Positions 26,627-33,961 of a DNA stretch of 64,000 bases are shown piece by piece; within the stretch, counting starts at the first letter, position 1; the number at the start of each line of letters is the position of its first letter. A program made the position numbers and the translations under genes. This stretch comes from Gemmatimonadota bacterium. Lineage in GTDB: Bacteria > Gemmatimonadota > Gemmatimonadetes > Longimicrobiales > Gaopeijiaceae. The notes under the pieces are model-generated. The model made no database searches and was not told the DNA's origin. It saw only the letters and a program-made list of their open reading frames with translations. The stretch lies in NCBI GenBank assembly GCA_009692105.1, contig SHZS01000004.1:1-64000 (forward strand), read 5' to 3'.

Positions 26627-27894
26627 CCGTCACGCCGGCTCGGCGGGTTGCCCTCTCACTCCTCCGCGAGGTGGATCGGGGACGCCGGCTCGACCTGGTC
26701 TGGGAGTCGGCGGCTCCCGACCTGTCCCCCGTGAATCGTGCGTGGGTCCACGAGCTCCTGTTCGGAGTCTTCCGGCTCCGAGGGCGAATCGATCACTTGC
26801 TCGGGCTCCACCTGCATCGTGGGGTTGGCTCCCTCCCTCTCCCTCTCCTGCAAGTCCTGAGGCTGGGCGCCTACCAACTCGTCGGGATGGGGTCCGTTCC
26901 CGACTATGCGGCCGTTTCGCAAAGCGTGTCCCAGGCCCGCGATGATGCGGGAGCCAAGGGGGCGGGGGTCGCGAACGCCGTGCTCCGCGCCCTTGGACAG
27001 GCCGGCGGCGACGTGGATCGATTCCCGTCGTTCGAGCGCGATCCTGTCGAGCACCTCGTGACCTGGGGATCGCACCCCCGCTGGCTCGTGGAGCGCTGGG
27101 TGGAGCGGTTCGGGGCGGCCGCCGCGGGGGCCGTGGTCGAGGCTGGCAACCGTGTGCCGCACCTATTCCTGCGGCCGATCGGGGTCCCACTCACCCACGC
27201 CGCCGACCAGCTGGCAGCGGCGGGGATCCCGTCCGAGGATGGTCCTCCCGGCACCGCGACCCTGCGTCTTCCCCCGGGGACGGATCCGGTCGCGGCGCTC
27301 GGCGCGGTTCCCTCGATCATCCAAGATCCCGCGGCCTCGAGCGTTGCAGAGCTCGTCGGTGCCAGCCAAGGGGATCGCGTCCTCGATCTCTGCGCGGCTC
27401 CAGGGGGAAAGGGGATCGCGCTCATGGGGCTTGGCGCCCGCGTCTTTGCGACGGACCCCTCCCGGACCCGGCTTCTGCGGATGAGGCAGGCGCTTCACCG
27501 TCTCGGGCTGCCGGTGCGCATCGCGGTCGGACGAGCGGAAGCACCTCCATTCGCTCCTGCCGATGTGGTCCTCGTGGACGTCCCCTGTACGGGAACGGCG
27601 ACGCTCGCGAGGCACCCGGACACCCGCTGGCGGCTCGGTCCGGACGCTCCGGCGCACCTGGCTAGCATACAGGCTCAGATCCTCGCAGGGGCGGCGAGCG
27701 CCGTGCGTCCCGGTGGGCTCCTCGTCTACGCGACGTGCACGCTGGAGGCGGAGGAGAACGAGGGCGCGATCCAGGCATTCCTAGGACATCACCCGGACTT
27801 TGCACCGGAGGGAGAGACGGCGATACTTCAAGTGTTCCCAGGCACAATGAGCACGGACGGGGCGTTCGCCGCCCGACTCAGGAGAGCGAGGTGA
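26623..27894 (+). CDS. rsmB: 16S rRNA (cytosine-C5) methyltransferase RsmB-like, apparent CTG start
   Basis: Methylates C967 of 16S rRNA in E. coli. The protein has an N-terminal NusB-like RNA-binding domain (ALSLLREVDRGRRLDLVW and HELLFGVFRLRGRIDHLL) and a C-terminal Rossmann methyltransferase (VLDLCAAPGGKGIAL and the catalytic cysteines in VDVPCTGTATLARHPD and YATCTLEAEENE). In frame there is no ATG, GTG or TTG between the distant 26434 and GTG 26671, and the latter would cut into the NusB domain. CTG 26623 overlaps the thiG stop as CTGA, exactly like the ATGA/GTGA junctions around it, so I take it as the start (423 residues). The C-terminal GTGA leads to the PASTA gene. Confidence 0.85.
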   Translation: MTVTPARRVALSLLREVDRGRRLDLVWESAAPDLSPVNRAWVHELLFGVFRLRGRIDHLLGLHLHRGVGSLPLPLLQVLRLGAYQLVGMGSVPDYAAVSQSVSQARDDAGAKGAGVANAVLRALGQAGGDVDRFPSFERDPVEHLVTWGSHPRWLVERWVERFGAAAAGAVVEAGNRVPHLFLRPIGVPLTHAADQLAAAGIPSEDGPPGTATLRLPPGTDPVAALGAVPSIIQDPAASSVAELVGASQGDRVLDLCAAPGGKGIALMGLGARVFATDPSRTRLLRMRQALHRLGLPVRIAVGRAEAPPFAPADVVLVDVPCTGTATLARHPDTRWRLGPDAPAHLASIQAQILAGAASAVRPGGLLVYATCTLEAEENEGAIQAFLGHHPDFAPEGETAILQVFPGTMSTDGAFAARLRRAR

Positions 27895-28688
27895 GACTGG
27901 GAGGATCGCTGCGTCGAAACCGGGCCTCAGGACAGGCCTCTTCGCCGAAGGTGGGCACTCCGGATTGGAAGGCTCGCGGTCGGGTTCTGCTTCTCGCCGG
28001 CACGCTGGTCGTGACGGGATCGAGCGTCGGATACCTGTATGCGACACAGATCGCCTTCCCGCTCCCCGAACATCACACCGAGGACTACCGCGAGGTCCCG
28101 GATCTGCGCGGGAGGACCCTGGCGGAGGCAGAGACCCTGCTCACGGAGATGGGGCTCCAGGTCGGCGCCGTGGACTCGATCCGTCACCCGGAGCGACCCG
28201 AGGGGTCAGTCGTTGGACAGAGCCCCTTCCCTGGCCATCTTGCGGTCCCAGCGGGTTCCGTGGAGCTGACGCTAAGCTCCGGGCCCGAACGACGCTCGGT
28301 GCCGGATGTGACCAGCATGCGCGCCGACCGCGCGATGGCGGTTCTCCAAGCATCCGGATTCGACGTCAACGTGGATTCAGTCGAGGCCGAAATCCCCCCT
28401 GGAAGGGTGATCGCGACCTCGCCGAGCGTCGGGGAGGAGCTATCGCTTCCCGCGCGTGTGCGACTTACGGTGAGCTTGGGGCTGCCCACCTTTCCGATGC
28501 CCGGCCTCGTGGGGCTCGAAGAGGAGGAGGCCCGTGCCCTTCTGGATTCGCTCGGCCTCGTGGTTGGTGAGGTGGGGCGGCGTCTCACTTTCAACCGGGG
28601 AGGCGAGGTGATCGAGCAGTTACCTCTTCCGGATTCGCTGGTGACGCCTGGGGCCCAGGTGCAGATCGTGATTGGTCGAGGGCTGTGA
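27891..28688 (+). CDS. Membrane-anchored PASTA-domain protein
   Basis: A 265-residue protein with a short cytoplasmic N-terminus, one transmembrane helix (about 34-55; VLLLAGTLVVTGSSVGYLYA) and three PASTA repeats outside (starting at VPDLRGRTLAEAETLL, VPDVTSMRADRAMAVL and FPMPGLVGLEEEEARALL). PASTA repeats bind peptidoglycan or beta-lactams in kinases and PBPs, but there is no kinase or transpeptidase domain here. It is coupled at both ends (GTGA) to rsmB and the thioredoxin gene. The role is probably envelope sensing or scaffolding; this is inference. Confidence 0.83.
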   Translation: MRLGGSLRRNRASGQASSPKVGTPDWKARGRVLLLAGTLVVTGSSVGYLYATQIAFPLPEHHTEDYREVPDLRGRTLAEAETLLTEMGLQVGAVDSIRHPERPEGSVVGQSPFPGHLAVPAGSVELTLSSGPERRSVPDVTSMRADRAMAVLQASGFDVNVDSVEAEIPPGRVIATSPSVGEELSLPARVRLTVSLGLPTFPMPGLVGLEEEEARALLDSLGLVVGEVGRRLTFNRGGEVIEQLPLPDSLVTPGAQVQIVIGRGL

Positions 28689-29254
28689 CGATGACGAAGA
28701 AACCGTCGAACCTTCCCTATCTGATTGCCTCGACCGGGGCCCTAGCGGTCATCGTCGCGGCCTGGCTCGGTCGGGATCGGATCCCCAGCGTGGCCCCGGG
28801 AGACGCGGCCCCCGACTTCGAGGCGGTGACCCTCGACGGCCGTCCTGCCTCGCTTGACGACTTCGCTGGGAAGATCGTCCTCCTAAATATCTGGGCTACG
28901 TGGTGTGCGCCGTGTGAGGAGGAGATGCCCTCCATGCAACGGTTGTACGAGGAGTTGAACAGCCAAGGGCTCGAGGTCGTTGCAGTGAGCATCGACGCCA
29001 GGATGGGCGAAGTGGACGCTGCCGGATACCCAGGGGGAGACATCGGCAAGTTTGCCAGGGACCATGGGCTCACGTTCACGATCCTCCACGATCCCCGGGG
29101 TCGTATCCAGCGCACGTACATGACGACCGGCGTTCCGGAGTCGTTCGTCATCGGTCGGGACGGGATCATCTACGGCAAGAGGGCGGGCGCCGTGGAGTGG
29201 GACAACCCGGATCTCTCTGCCCTCATTCGACGGCTCCTGGACGAAGAGGCCTGA
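28685..29254 (+). CDS. TlpA/ResA-like membrane-anchored thioredoxin
   Basis: A 189-residue protein with an N-terminal hydrophobic anchor or signal (about 13-33; LIASTGALAVIVAAWLG) and a thioredoxin fold of the TlpA/AhpC-TSA type. The redox motif WCAPC has Cys74 and Cys77, and GVPESFVIGRDG supplies the cis-proline region. It probably reduces periplasmic disulfides, for example in cytochrome c maturation or outer-membrane protein folding. The start could be GTG 28685 (overlapping the previous stop) or ATG 28691. Confidence 0.88.
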   Translation: MTMTKKPSNLPYLIASTGALAVIVAAWLGRDRIPSVAPGDAAPDFEAVTLDGRPASLDDFAGKIVLLNIWATWCAPCEEEMPSMQRLYEELNSQGLEVVAVSIDARMGEVDAAGYPGGDIGKFARDHGLTFTILHDPRGRIQRTYMTTGVPESFVIGRDGIIYGKRAGAVEWDNPDLSALIRRLLDEEA

Positions 29255-29260
29255 CCTTCC

Positions 29261-29674
29261 GTGGGCTCCTTGTCGGGTCTCCTGATTCGGAACTGGAAGC
29301 TCAAGTTCTCCGCGTTTGGAGTGGCCCTTCTGCTCTGGGTAGCGGTGCGGGCGGAGTCGCCAAACCGCCAGGAGATCGCCGGCGTGCCCGTGCAAGTGGA
29401 TATCGGGGACCCCGCGTGGGCGCTCGTTGACGGACCGGTACCCGCGTCCGTGACTGTCCGCTTCTCGGGTCCATCCCGCGAGCTCATGAGCATAGCCTTC
29501 GACCAGCCCGCGGTCGTGATTCCGTTGGAGGAGATTGCCTCGGGCGACACGATCGTACTCCTTCGGACGTCGTGGGTCCGAGTGCAGGACCACCAGGGCG
29601 TGGTCGCGGAGGACATCCAGCCATCGTCGGTGCGACTCACCTTCGTGCGAAATGGGAGAGGGCTACCGAGGTGA
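29261..29674 (+). CDS. YbbR/CdaR-like single-domain membrane protein
   Basis: A 137-residue protein with an N-terminal transmembrane segment (KFSAFGVALLLWVAVRA, a YbbR signature) and about one YbbR domain outside. YbbR proteins regulate the diadenylate cyclase CdaA in Firmicutes and are usually encoded next to cdaA and glmM. Neither is here, and most homologues have two to four repeats, so this is a minimal form. GTG 29261 is 6 bp after the thioredoxin stop, and the stop overlaps tsaD as GTGA. Confidence 0.78.
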   Translation: MGSLSGLLIRNWKLKFSAFGVALLLWVAVRAESPNRQEIAGVPVQVDIGDPAWALVDGPVPASVTVRFSGPSRELMSIAFDQPAVVIPLEEIASGDTIVLLRTSWVRVQDHQGVVAEDIQPSSVRLTFVRNGRGLPR

Positions 29675-30714
29675 GCCGGGAGCTGATCCTCGGCATCGAG
29701 ACGTCGTGCGATGAGACCGCCGTCGCACTGCTCGCGGACGGGAAGGATCTTCTCGCGCACGTCATCCTCTCGCAGGACGTTCATGAGATCTACGGCGGTG
29801 TGGTCCCCGAGCTCGCCGCCCGAGCCCACCTCGCCGTTTTGGACGACGTCGTTCGTGAAGCGTTGGGTCGGGCGGAGGTCTCGCTCGACCAGCTGTCCGC
29901 CTTTGGAGTGACGGCCGGGCCCGGTCTGATAGGAGCGCTTCTCGTGGGCGTCTGCTGGGCGAAGGGAGCGGCGTTTGGCCTTGGGCGTCCACTCGTGCCC
30001 GTCCACCACATGGAGGCCCATCTCTTTGCTCCTTCGCTCGAGGATCCAGAGGCGGAGCCTCCCTTCGTGGCCCTTCTGGTCTCGGGTGGGCATACGCTCC
30101 TGCTCCATTGCGAGTCGTGGGGTCGGTATCGGCTCCTGGGACAGACGCGGGACGACGCGGCGGGGGAGGCATTCGACAAGACGGCGAAGCTCCTGGAGCT
30201 CCCCTACCCGGGGGGGCCTCAGATCGAGTTGCTTGCCCGGGCGGGAGATCCAGCCCGCTTTCCCCTTCCGCGGCCCATGCTCCGGAGAGACCAGGAGCCG
30301 GGTGATCCGGACTTTCTCGATTTTTCTTTCTCGGGGCTGAAGACCGCGGTCGCGGAACGGGTGTCCGAAGTGCGGAGGGCGGGCCGTCTCGAGGAGGAGC
30401 GCGCCCACCTGGCGGCAGCGTTCCAGAGCGCGGTGGTCGACACCCTCGCGGCCAAGACGCTCCGGGCGGTCGGGCTCACGGGGTGTCGACGCGTATTGCT
30501 GGGGGGAGGCGTCTCCGCGAACCGTGCCCTTCGCGAGGAGCTCTCGCGGAGGCTGGGTCCAGGGGGGCAACTCTTCTCCTCCTCGACGCGGCTCTCGCTC
30601 GACAATGGGGCAATGGTCGCTAAGGCCGCGGCCTTCCGGCTGTCGAGGGGGGAGATCGGGGAGCTCGATCTGAACGCGAATGCCTCTTTGCCTTTCCCCG
30701 GTCTCTCGGCCTGA
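29671..30714 (+). CDS. tsaD: tRNA N6-adenosine threonylcarbamoyltransferase TsaD
   Basis: Transfers threonylcarbamoyl to A37 of ANN-decoding tRNAs. The 347-residue ASKHA-fold protein begins LILGIETSCDETAVAL, has the metal-binding histidines in VPVHHMEAHLFAP, and continues with VSGGHT, DDAAGEAFDKTAKLL, YPGGP and LGGGVSANRALRE, all family landmarks. GTG 29671 overlaps the YbbR stop. Partners TsaB and TsaE are not in the window. Confidence 0.96.
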   Translation: MSRELILGIETSCDETAVALLADGKDLLAHVILSQDVHEIYGGVVPELAARAHLAVLDDVVREALGRAEVSLDQLSAFGVTAGPGLIGALLVGVCWAKGAAFGLGRPLVPVHHMEAHLFAPSLEDPEAEPPFVALLVSGGHTLLLHCESWGRYRLLGQTRDDAAGEAFDKTAKLLELPYPGGPQIELLARAGDPARFPLPRPMLRRDQEPGDPDFLDFSFSGLKTAVAERVSEVRRAGRLEEERAHLAAAFQSAVVDTLAAKTLRAVGLTGCRRVLLGGGVSANRALREELSRRLGPGGQLFSSSTRLSLDNGAMVAKAAAFRLSRGEIGELDLNANASLPFPGLSA

Positions 30715-30740
30715 CGGGGCCGGGCCGCAACGCCGTCGCC

Positions 30741-31676
30741 ATGGACACGTACGTGCCGTCCGCCCGAATGCTCACGATCGTTCACGGATCTGACCTGCAC
30801 TTCGGGAAGCCCCACGATCAGGGCGTGGCGCTCGCGTTCCTCGAGTCCGCGCGCCAGCTCCGGCCTGACCTGATCGTCCTCTCCGGGGACTTCACGCAAA
30901 GGGCAAAAGTCCGGGAGTACCAGGCCGCTCGGGACTTTCTCCGGCGGCTGCCCTCTGTTCCCCTCGTCGTCACGCCGGGGAATCACGACGTGCCCTTGTA
31001 CCGGGTGGTGGAGCGTCTCTTTGCCCCGTACCGGAACTACCGAGCCTTTATCCGGGACGAGCTCGATACCGTCACGCGCCTTCCGGGTATCACCGTGGTG
31101 AGTCTCAACTCCTCGGAGCCGTACCGCGCGATCGTGAACGGCCGGATCGGGCGCGACCAGCTCTCATTCGCCCGTAAGACATTCGAGTCGGCCCCGAAAG
31201 GAGACGTGAAGGCGGTCGTCGCACACCATCATCTGGCCCCTGCCCCAGACTACGAGGGAGGCCATCCCCTTCCCGGAGGTGGGAAGATCCTGGAGACGCT
31301 CCAGGAGATGGGTGTGGAGCTCGTCATGGGAGGTCACCTCCACCGGGCCTATATCGGGAACTCCCTGGACGTCCTTCCAGGAACGAGTCGGGACCCCGGG
31401 ATCGTGATCGTGCAGAGCGGCACGACCACCTCCCGGCGCGGCCGGGCTCGGGAGCGGGCCAGAAACTCGTTCAACTGCATCCGCATCGATGGGTCGTGCC
31501 TCGAGGTCACGCACTACATGCACTTCGAGGAAGCCGGTGGGTTCGCCCCGCTGAGTGTCCATTCGTTCCCGCGAGGGCTTCGCCGGTGGTTTGGCGAGGA
31601 ACCCCCGGCCGGCGGCGGGGGGGAGCGCGAAATGCGAGCACCGGGCCCCCGGCCGCTCCGGGGGGAGGCGCCTTGA
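30741..31676 (+). CDS. Calcineurin-like metallophosphoesterase
   Basis: A 311-residue phosphoesterase with the five metal-binding motifs in order: SDLHFG, SGDFTQRA, TPGNHDVP, AHHHLAP and GGHLHRAY. It looks like a class III cyclic-nucleotide or general phosphodiesterase; the substrate is not predictable. The C-terminal tail is Gly/Arg-rich. The start is ATG 30741; a second ATG at 30768 (MLTIVHGSDLH) is just as likely to be the true one. Its stop overlaps the next gene as TTGA. Confidence 0.87.
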   Translation: MDTYVPSARMLTIVHGSDLHFGKPHDQGVALAFLESARQLRPDLIVLSGDFTQRAKVREYQAARDFLRRLPSVPLVVTPGNHDVPLYRVVERLFAPYRNYRAFIRDELDTVTRLPGITVVSLNSSEPYRAIVNGRIGRDQLSFARKTFESAPKGDVKAVVAHHHLAPAPDYEGGHPLPGGGKILETLQEMGVELVMGGHLHRAYIGNSLDVLPGTSRDPGIVIVQSGTTTSRRGRARERARNSFNCIRIDGSCLEVTHYMHFEEAGGFAPLSVHSFPRGLRRWFGEEPPAGGGGEREMRAPGPRPLRGEAP

Positions 31677-33958
31677 GAACTCCCGTCGCGGCCCTCCTGC
31701 TCTTCCTCGCCCTTGGAGCAGCCACGACGGTTGAACCGGCCCACCTCGAGGCCCAGACCCCCAGCCGTCCGGAGATCACGTCGCTTCGCTTCGAGGGCAA
31801 CGCGAGCGTCCCGGGAGAGCTTCTCGCGGGCGCGATCCTGACCCGTCCCACGACGTGCCGTTTCACGTCGATCCTCCTCCGGCCGCTCCGGCCGCTGTGT
31901 TGGACGAAGGCGGAGTTCGCGCACGATCGCTCCTATCTGAACCCCCGGGAGTTCGAGGACGATTACCAGAGACTCCTTCTCCTGTACTGGCAGCGTGGGT
32001 TCCGCGAGGCCCTGGTCGACACCGTTGTGGTGCGCACCCCCGACAACCGGGCCGCGATCACCTTCCAGATCGACGAGGGGGAGGCGTACCGGATCGCTTC
32101 GCTTGAGGTCCTGGGGTTGGAGGAGCTCGGCGACCCGTCCCTGGAAGAGGATCTGCCCGTTTCCGTCGAGGATCCGCTGAACCAAGTCTTGCTGGAGATG
32201 GCTCGGGACACGTTGGGCCAGCGCCTCCGTAACTTGGGATACGCTCGTGTCCAGGTCCTTCGGAACGTCTTCATCCCAACGGGCTCGAGGAGAGCGGAGG
32301 TCGAGTTCGACGTGTATACGGGCCCGCGGGCCCGCTTCGGACGGATCAGTATCGTTGGAGGACCCAGCACGGGCGGCGAGGAGCTCGAGGAGACGGTGAT
32401 CCGGAGGATGCTCCCGTTCGCGGAGGGCACGGTCTACAACCGGGAGCTCCTCTTCGAGGGACAGCGGAACCTTTACGATATGCAGGTCCTGGCCCACGCC
32501 TCGATCCTCGAGGATCTGGAGCATGAGCCCGACAGCATCGTGCCCCTCACGGTGACGGTGAACGAGGGGGTCCGACATCGGGTCCGGGCCGGGGGTGCCT
32601 GGAACACGGCCGAGTGCTTCAGCGCCGAGTCCCAGTGGACCAGCTTCGACTTCTTCGGAGGCGCCCGTCGGCTGGTGGTTCGGGCAAGGGTCGCGAACGT
32701 CCTCACTCACACGTTCGAGGAGTCGTTCTGTGCCGGGGCGGGCACGGAGGTGTACGGCGATCCGAACTGGGTGGTGTCCGCGGACTTTACTCAACCATTC
32801 ATTCTTTCGCCGCGGAACTCCTTCACCGCTTCCCTTTTCGCGGAGAGGCAGAGCCTCCAAGACGTCTTCGTGCGGGAGGCCCTGGGGCTCAACTTGAACC
32901 TGATCCGGAGCCTCGGACGGGCGAGCCCCCTCACCCTTTCATACCGTCCCCAGCTCGCTCGGCTGGACGCTGCCGAGATCTTCTTCTGCACGAGCGTGCT
33001 CGTGTGCAACCCCCTCGACATCGACCTGCTTCAGGCCTCGAACCGGCTCTCGCCTTTGGGGCTCTCCTTCTTCCGGGACCGTACGAATCGGGCTCTCGCG
33101 CCCACCGGGGGATACACCCTCCTCGCGGACACGGAGATCGCGGCTACGTGGACGGGTTCGGACTTCGCCTACAGGAGGGCGCTTGGCGAGGTCACCACGT
33201 TCTGGGGGTTTGGCGGCGAGTTCGTCTTGGCCGGGAGGCTCCACGGAGGGTGGCTCGGGGCTGGTCCTTTCAAGGGGTTGACCGCGGTGGGTGGGGAGGG
33301 CAGTCGGGAGGTCGCGCATCCCCAGAAGCGGTTCTACGCTGGGGGATCCAATTCCGTGCGGGCCTACTCGCAAAACCAGCTCGGCCCGAAGGTGGCTTCG
33401 GTGCGGTTGGAAGACCTCCTCTTCCCGTTGGTGGAGGGAGAAGATCCGGCTTGCCTTCCCGACGAGGTCGTGGACCTCACCTGCGACGCCTCCACGCTCG
33501 GCGCCGGGGCCTTTGTCGCGCGCCCGACCGGCGGGAGCCGGCACGTCGAAGGTACCGTGGAGCTGCGCTTCCCCGTGTGGGGGCTGAACATATCGGGGGC
33601 CACCTTCCTCGACTTCGGCCAGGTGTGGGACGCGGCTGCGGGGTTCACTTTCGATCGGCTCGCGTTGGGTCCCGGCATCGGGCTTAGGTATGCGACTCCG
33701 GTGGGGCCCCTGCGGATCGATGTCGCGTACCACGGGCCAGAGATATCGAGGCGCCCCGTCGTGACCTCGCAGCTCCGGCCGTACGAGCCCGGACGGGATG
33801 CCCCTAAGGACCGGCTCCAGGGACCCGGGGGTCAGGTGATCGATTGGGTGCGGATCGAGGACTTGGCTCCGCTTGGTCCTCGAGTGGAATTCGCGGAGGG
33901 GTCCGGGTCGATTTGGAACCGGCTCCAGCTTCATGTCTCCATCGGCCAGGCTTTCTAG
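31673..33958 (+). CDS. BamA/TamA-family outer-membrane assembly barrel
   Basis: A 761-residue Omp85-type protein. The signal peptide (about 1-27) ends near HLEAQ. POTRA-like domains follow (ITSLRFEGNASVPGELLAGAI; AAITFQIDEGEAYRIASLEVLG; FGRISIVGGPSTGGEELEE), then a 16-stranded-type barrel with the C-terminal signature region (YAGGSNSVRAYSQNQLGP; GPLRIDVAYH). It probably inserts barrel proteins or works as TamA, since tamB follows 3 bp later. TTG 31673 overlaps the previous stop and has GGGAGG upstream; no better start exists before the signal peptide. Unusual for the family, paired cysteines occur in probable surface loops and POTRA 1. Confidence 0.86.
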   Translation: MRTPVAALLLFLALGAATTVEPAHLEAQTPSRPEITSLRFEGNASVPGELLAGAILTRPTTCRFTSILLRPLRPLCWTKAEFAHDRSYLNPREFEDDYQRLLLLYWQRGFREALVDTVVVRTPDNRAAITFQIDEGEAYRIASLEVLGLEELGDPSLEEDLPVSVEDPLNQVLLEMARDTLGQRLRNLGYARVQVLRNVFIPTGSRRAEVEFDVYTGPRARFGRISIVGGPSTGGEELEETVIRRMLPFAEGTVYNRELLFEGQRNLYDMQVLAHASILEDLEHEPDSIVPLTVTVNEGVRHRVRAGGAWNTAECFSAESQWTSFDFFGGARRLVVRARVANVLTHTFEESFCAGAGTEVYGDPNWVVSADFTQPFILSPRNSFTASLFAERQSLQDVFVREALGLNLNLIRSLGRASPLTLSYRPQLARLDAAEIFFCTSVLVCNPLDIDLLQASNRLSPLGLSFFRDRTNRALAPTGGYTLLADTEIAATWTGSDFAYRRALGEVTTFWGFGGEFVLAGRLHGGWLGAGPFKGLTAVGGEGSREVAHPQKRFYAGGSNSVRAYSQNQLGPKVASVRLEDLLFPLVEGEDPACLPDEVVDLTCDASTLGAGAFVARPTGGSRHVEGTVELRFPVWGLNISGATFLDFGQVWDAAAGFTFDRLALGPGIGLRYATPVGPLRIDVAYHGPEISRRPVVTSQLRPYEPGRDAPKDRLQGPGGQVIDWVRIEDLAPLGPRVEFAEGSGSIWNRLQLHVSIGQAF

Positions 33959-33961
33959 CCC

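Noticed and set aside
32614-33687. 357-residue frame inside the Omp85 gene
   Set aside because: Composition is Arg/Gly-rich without domain signals; it is a register shadow of the barrel gene.
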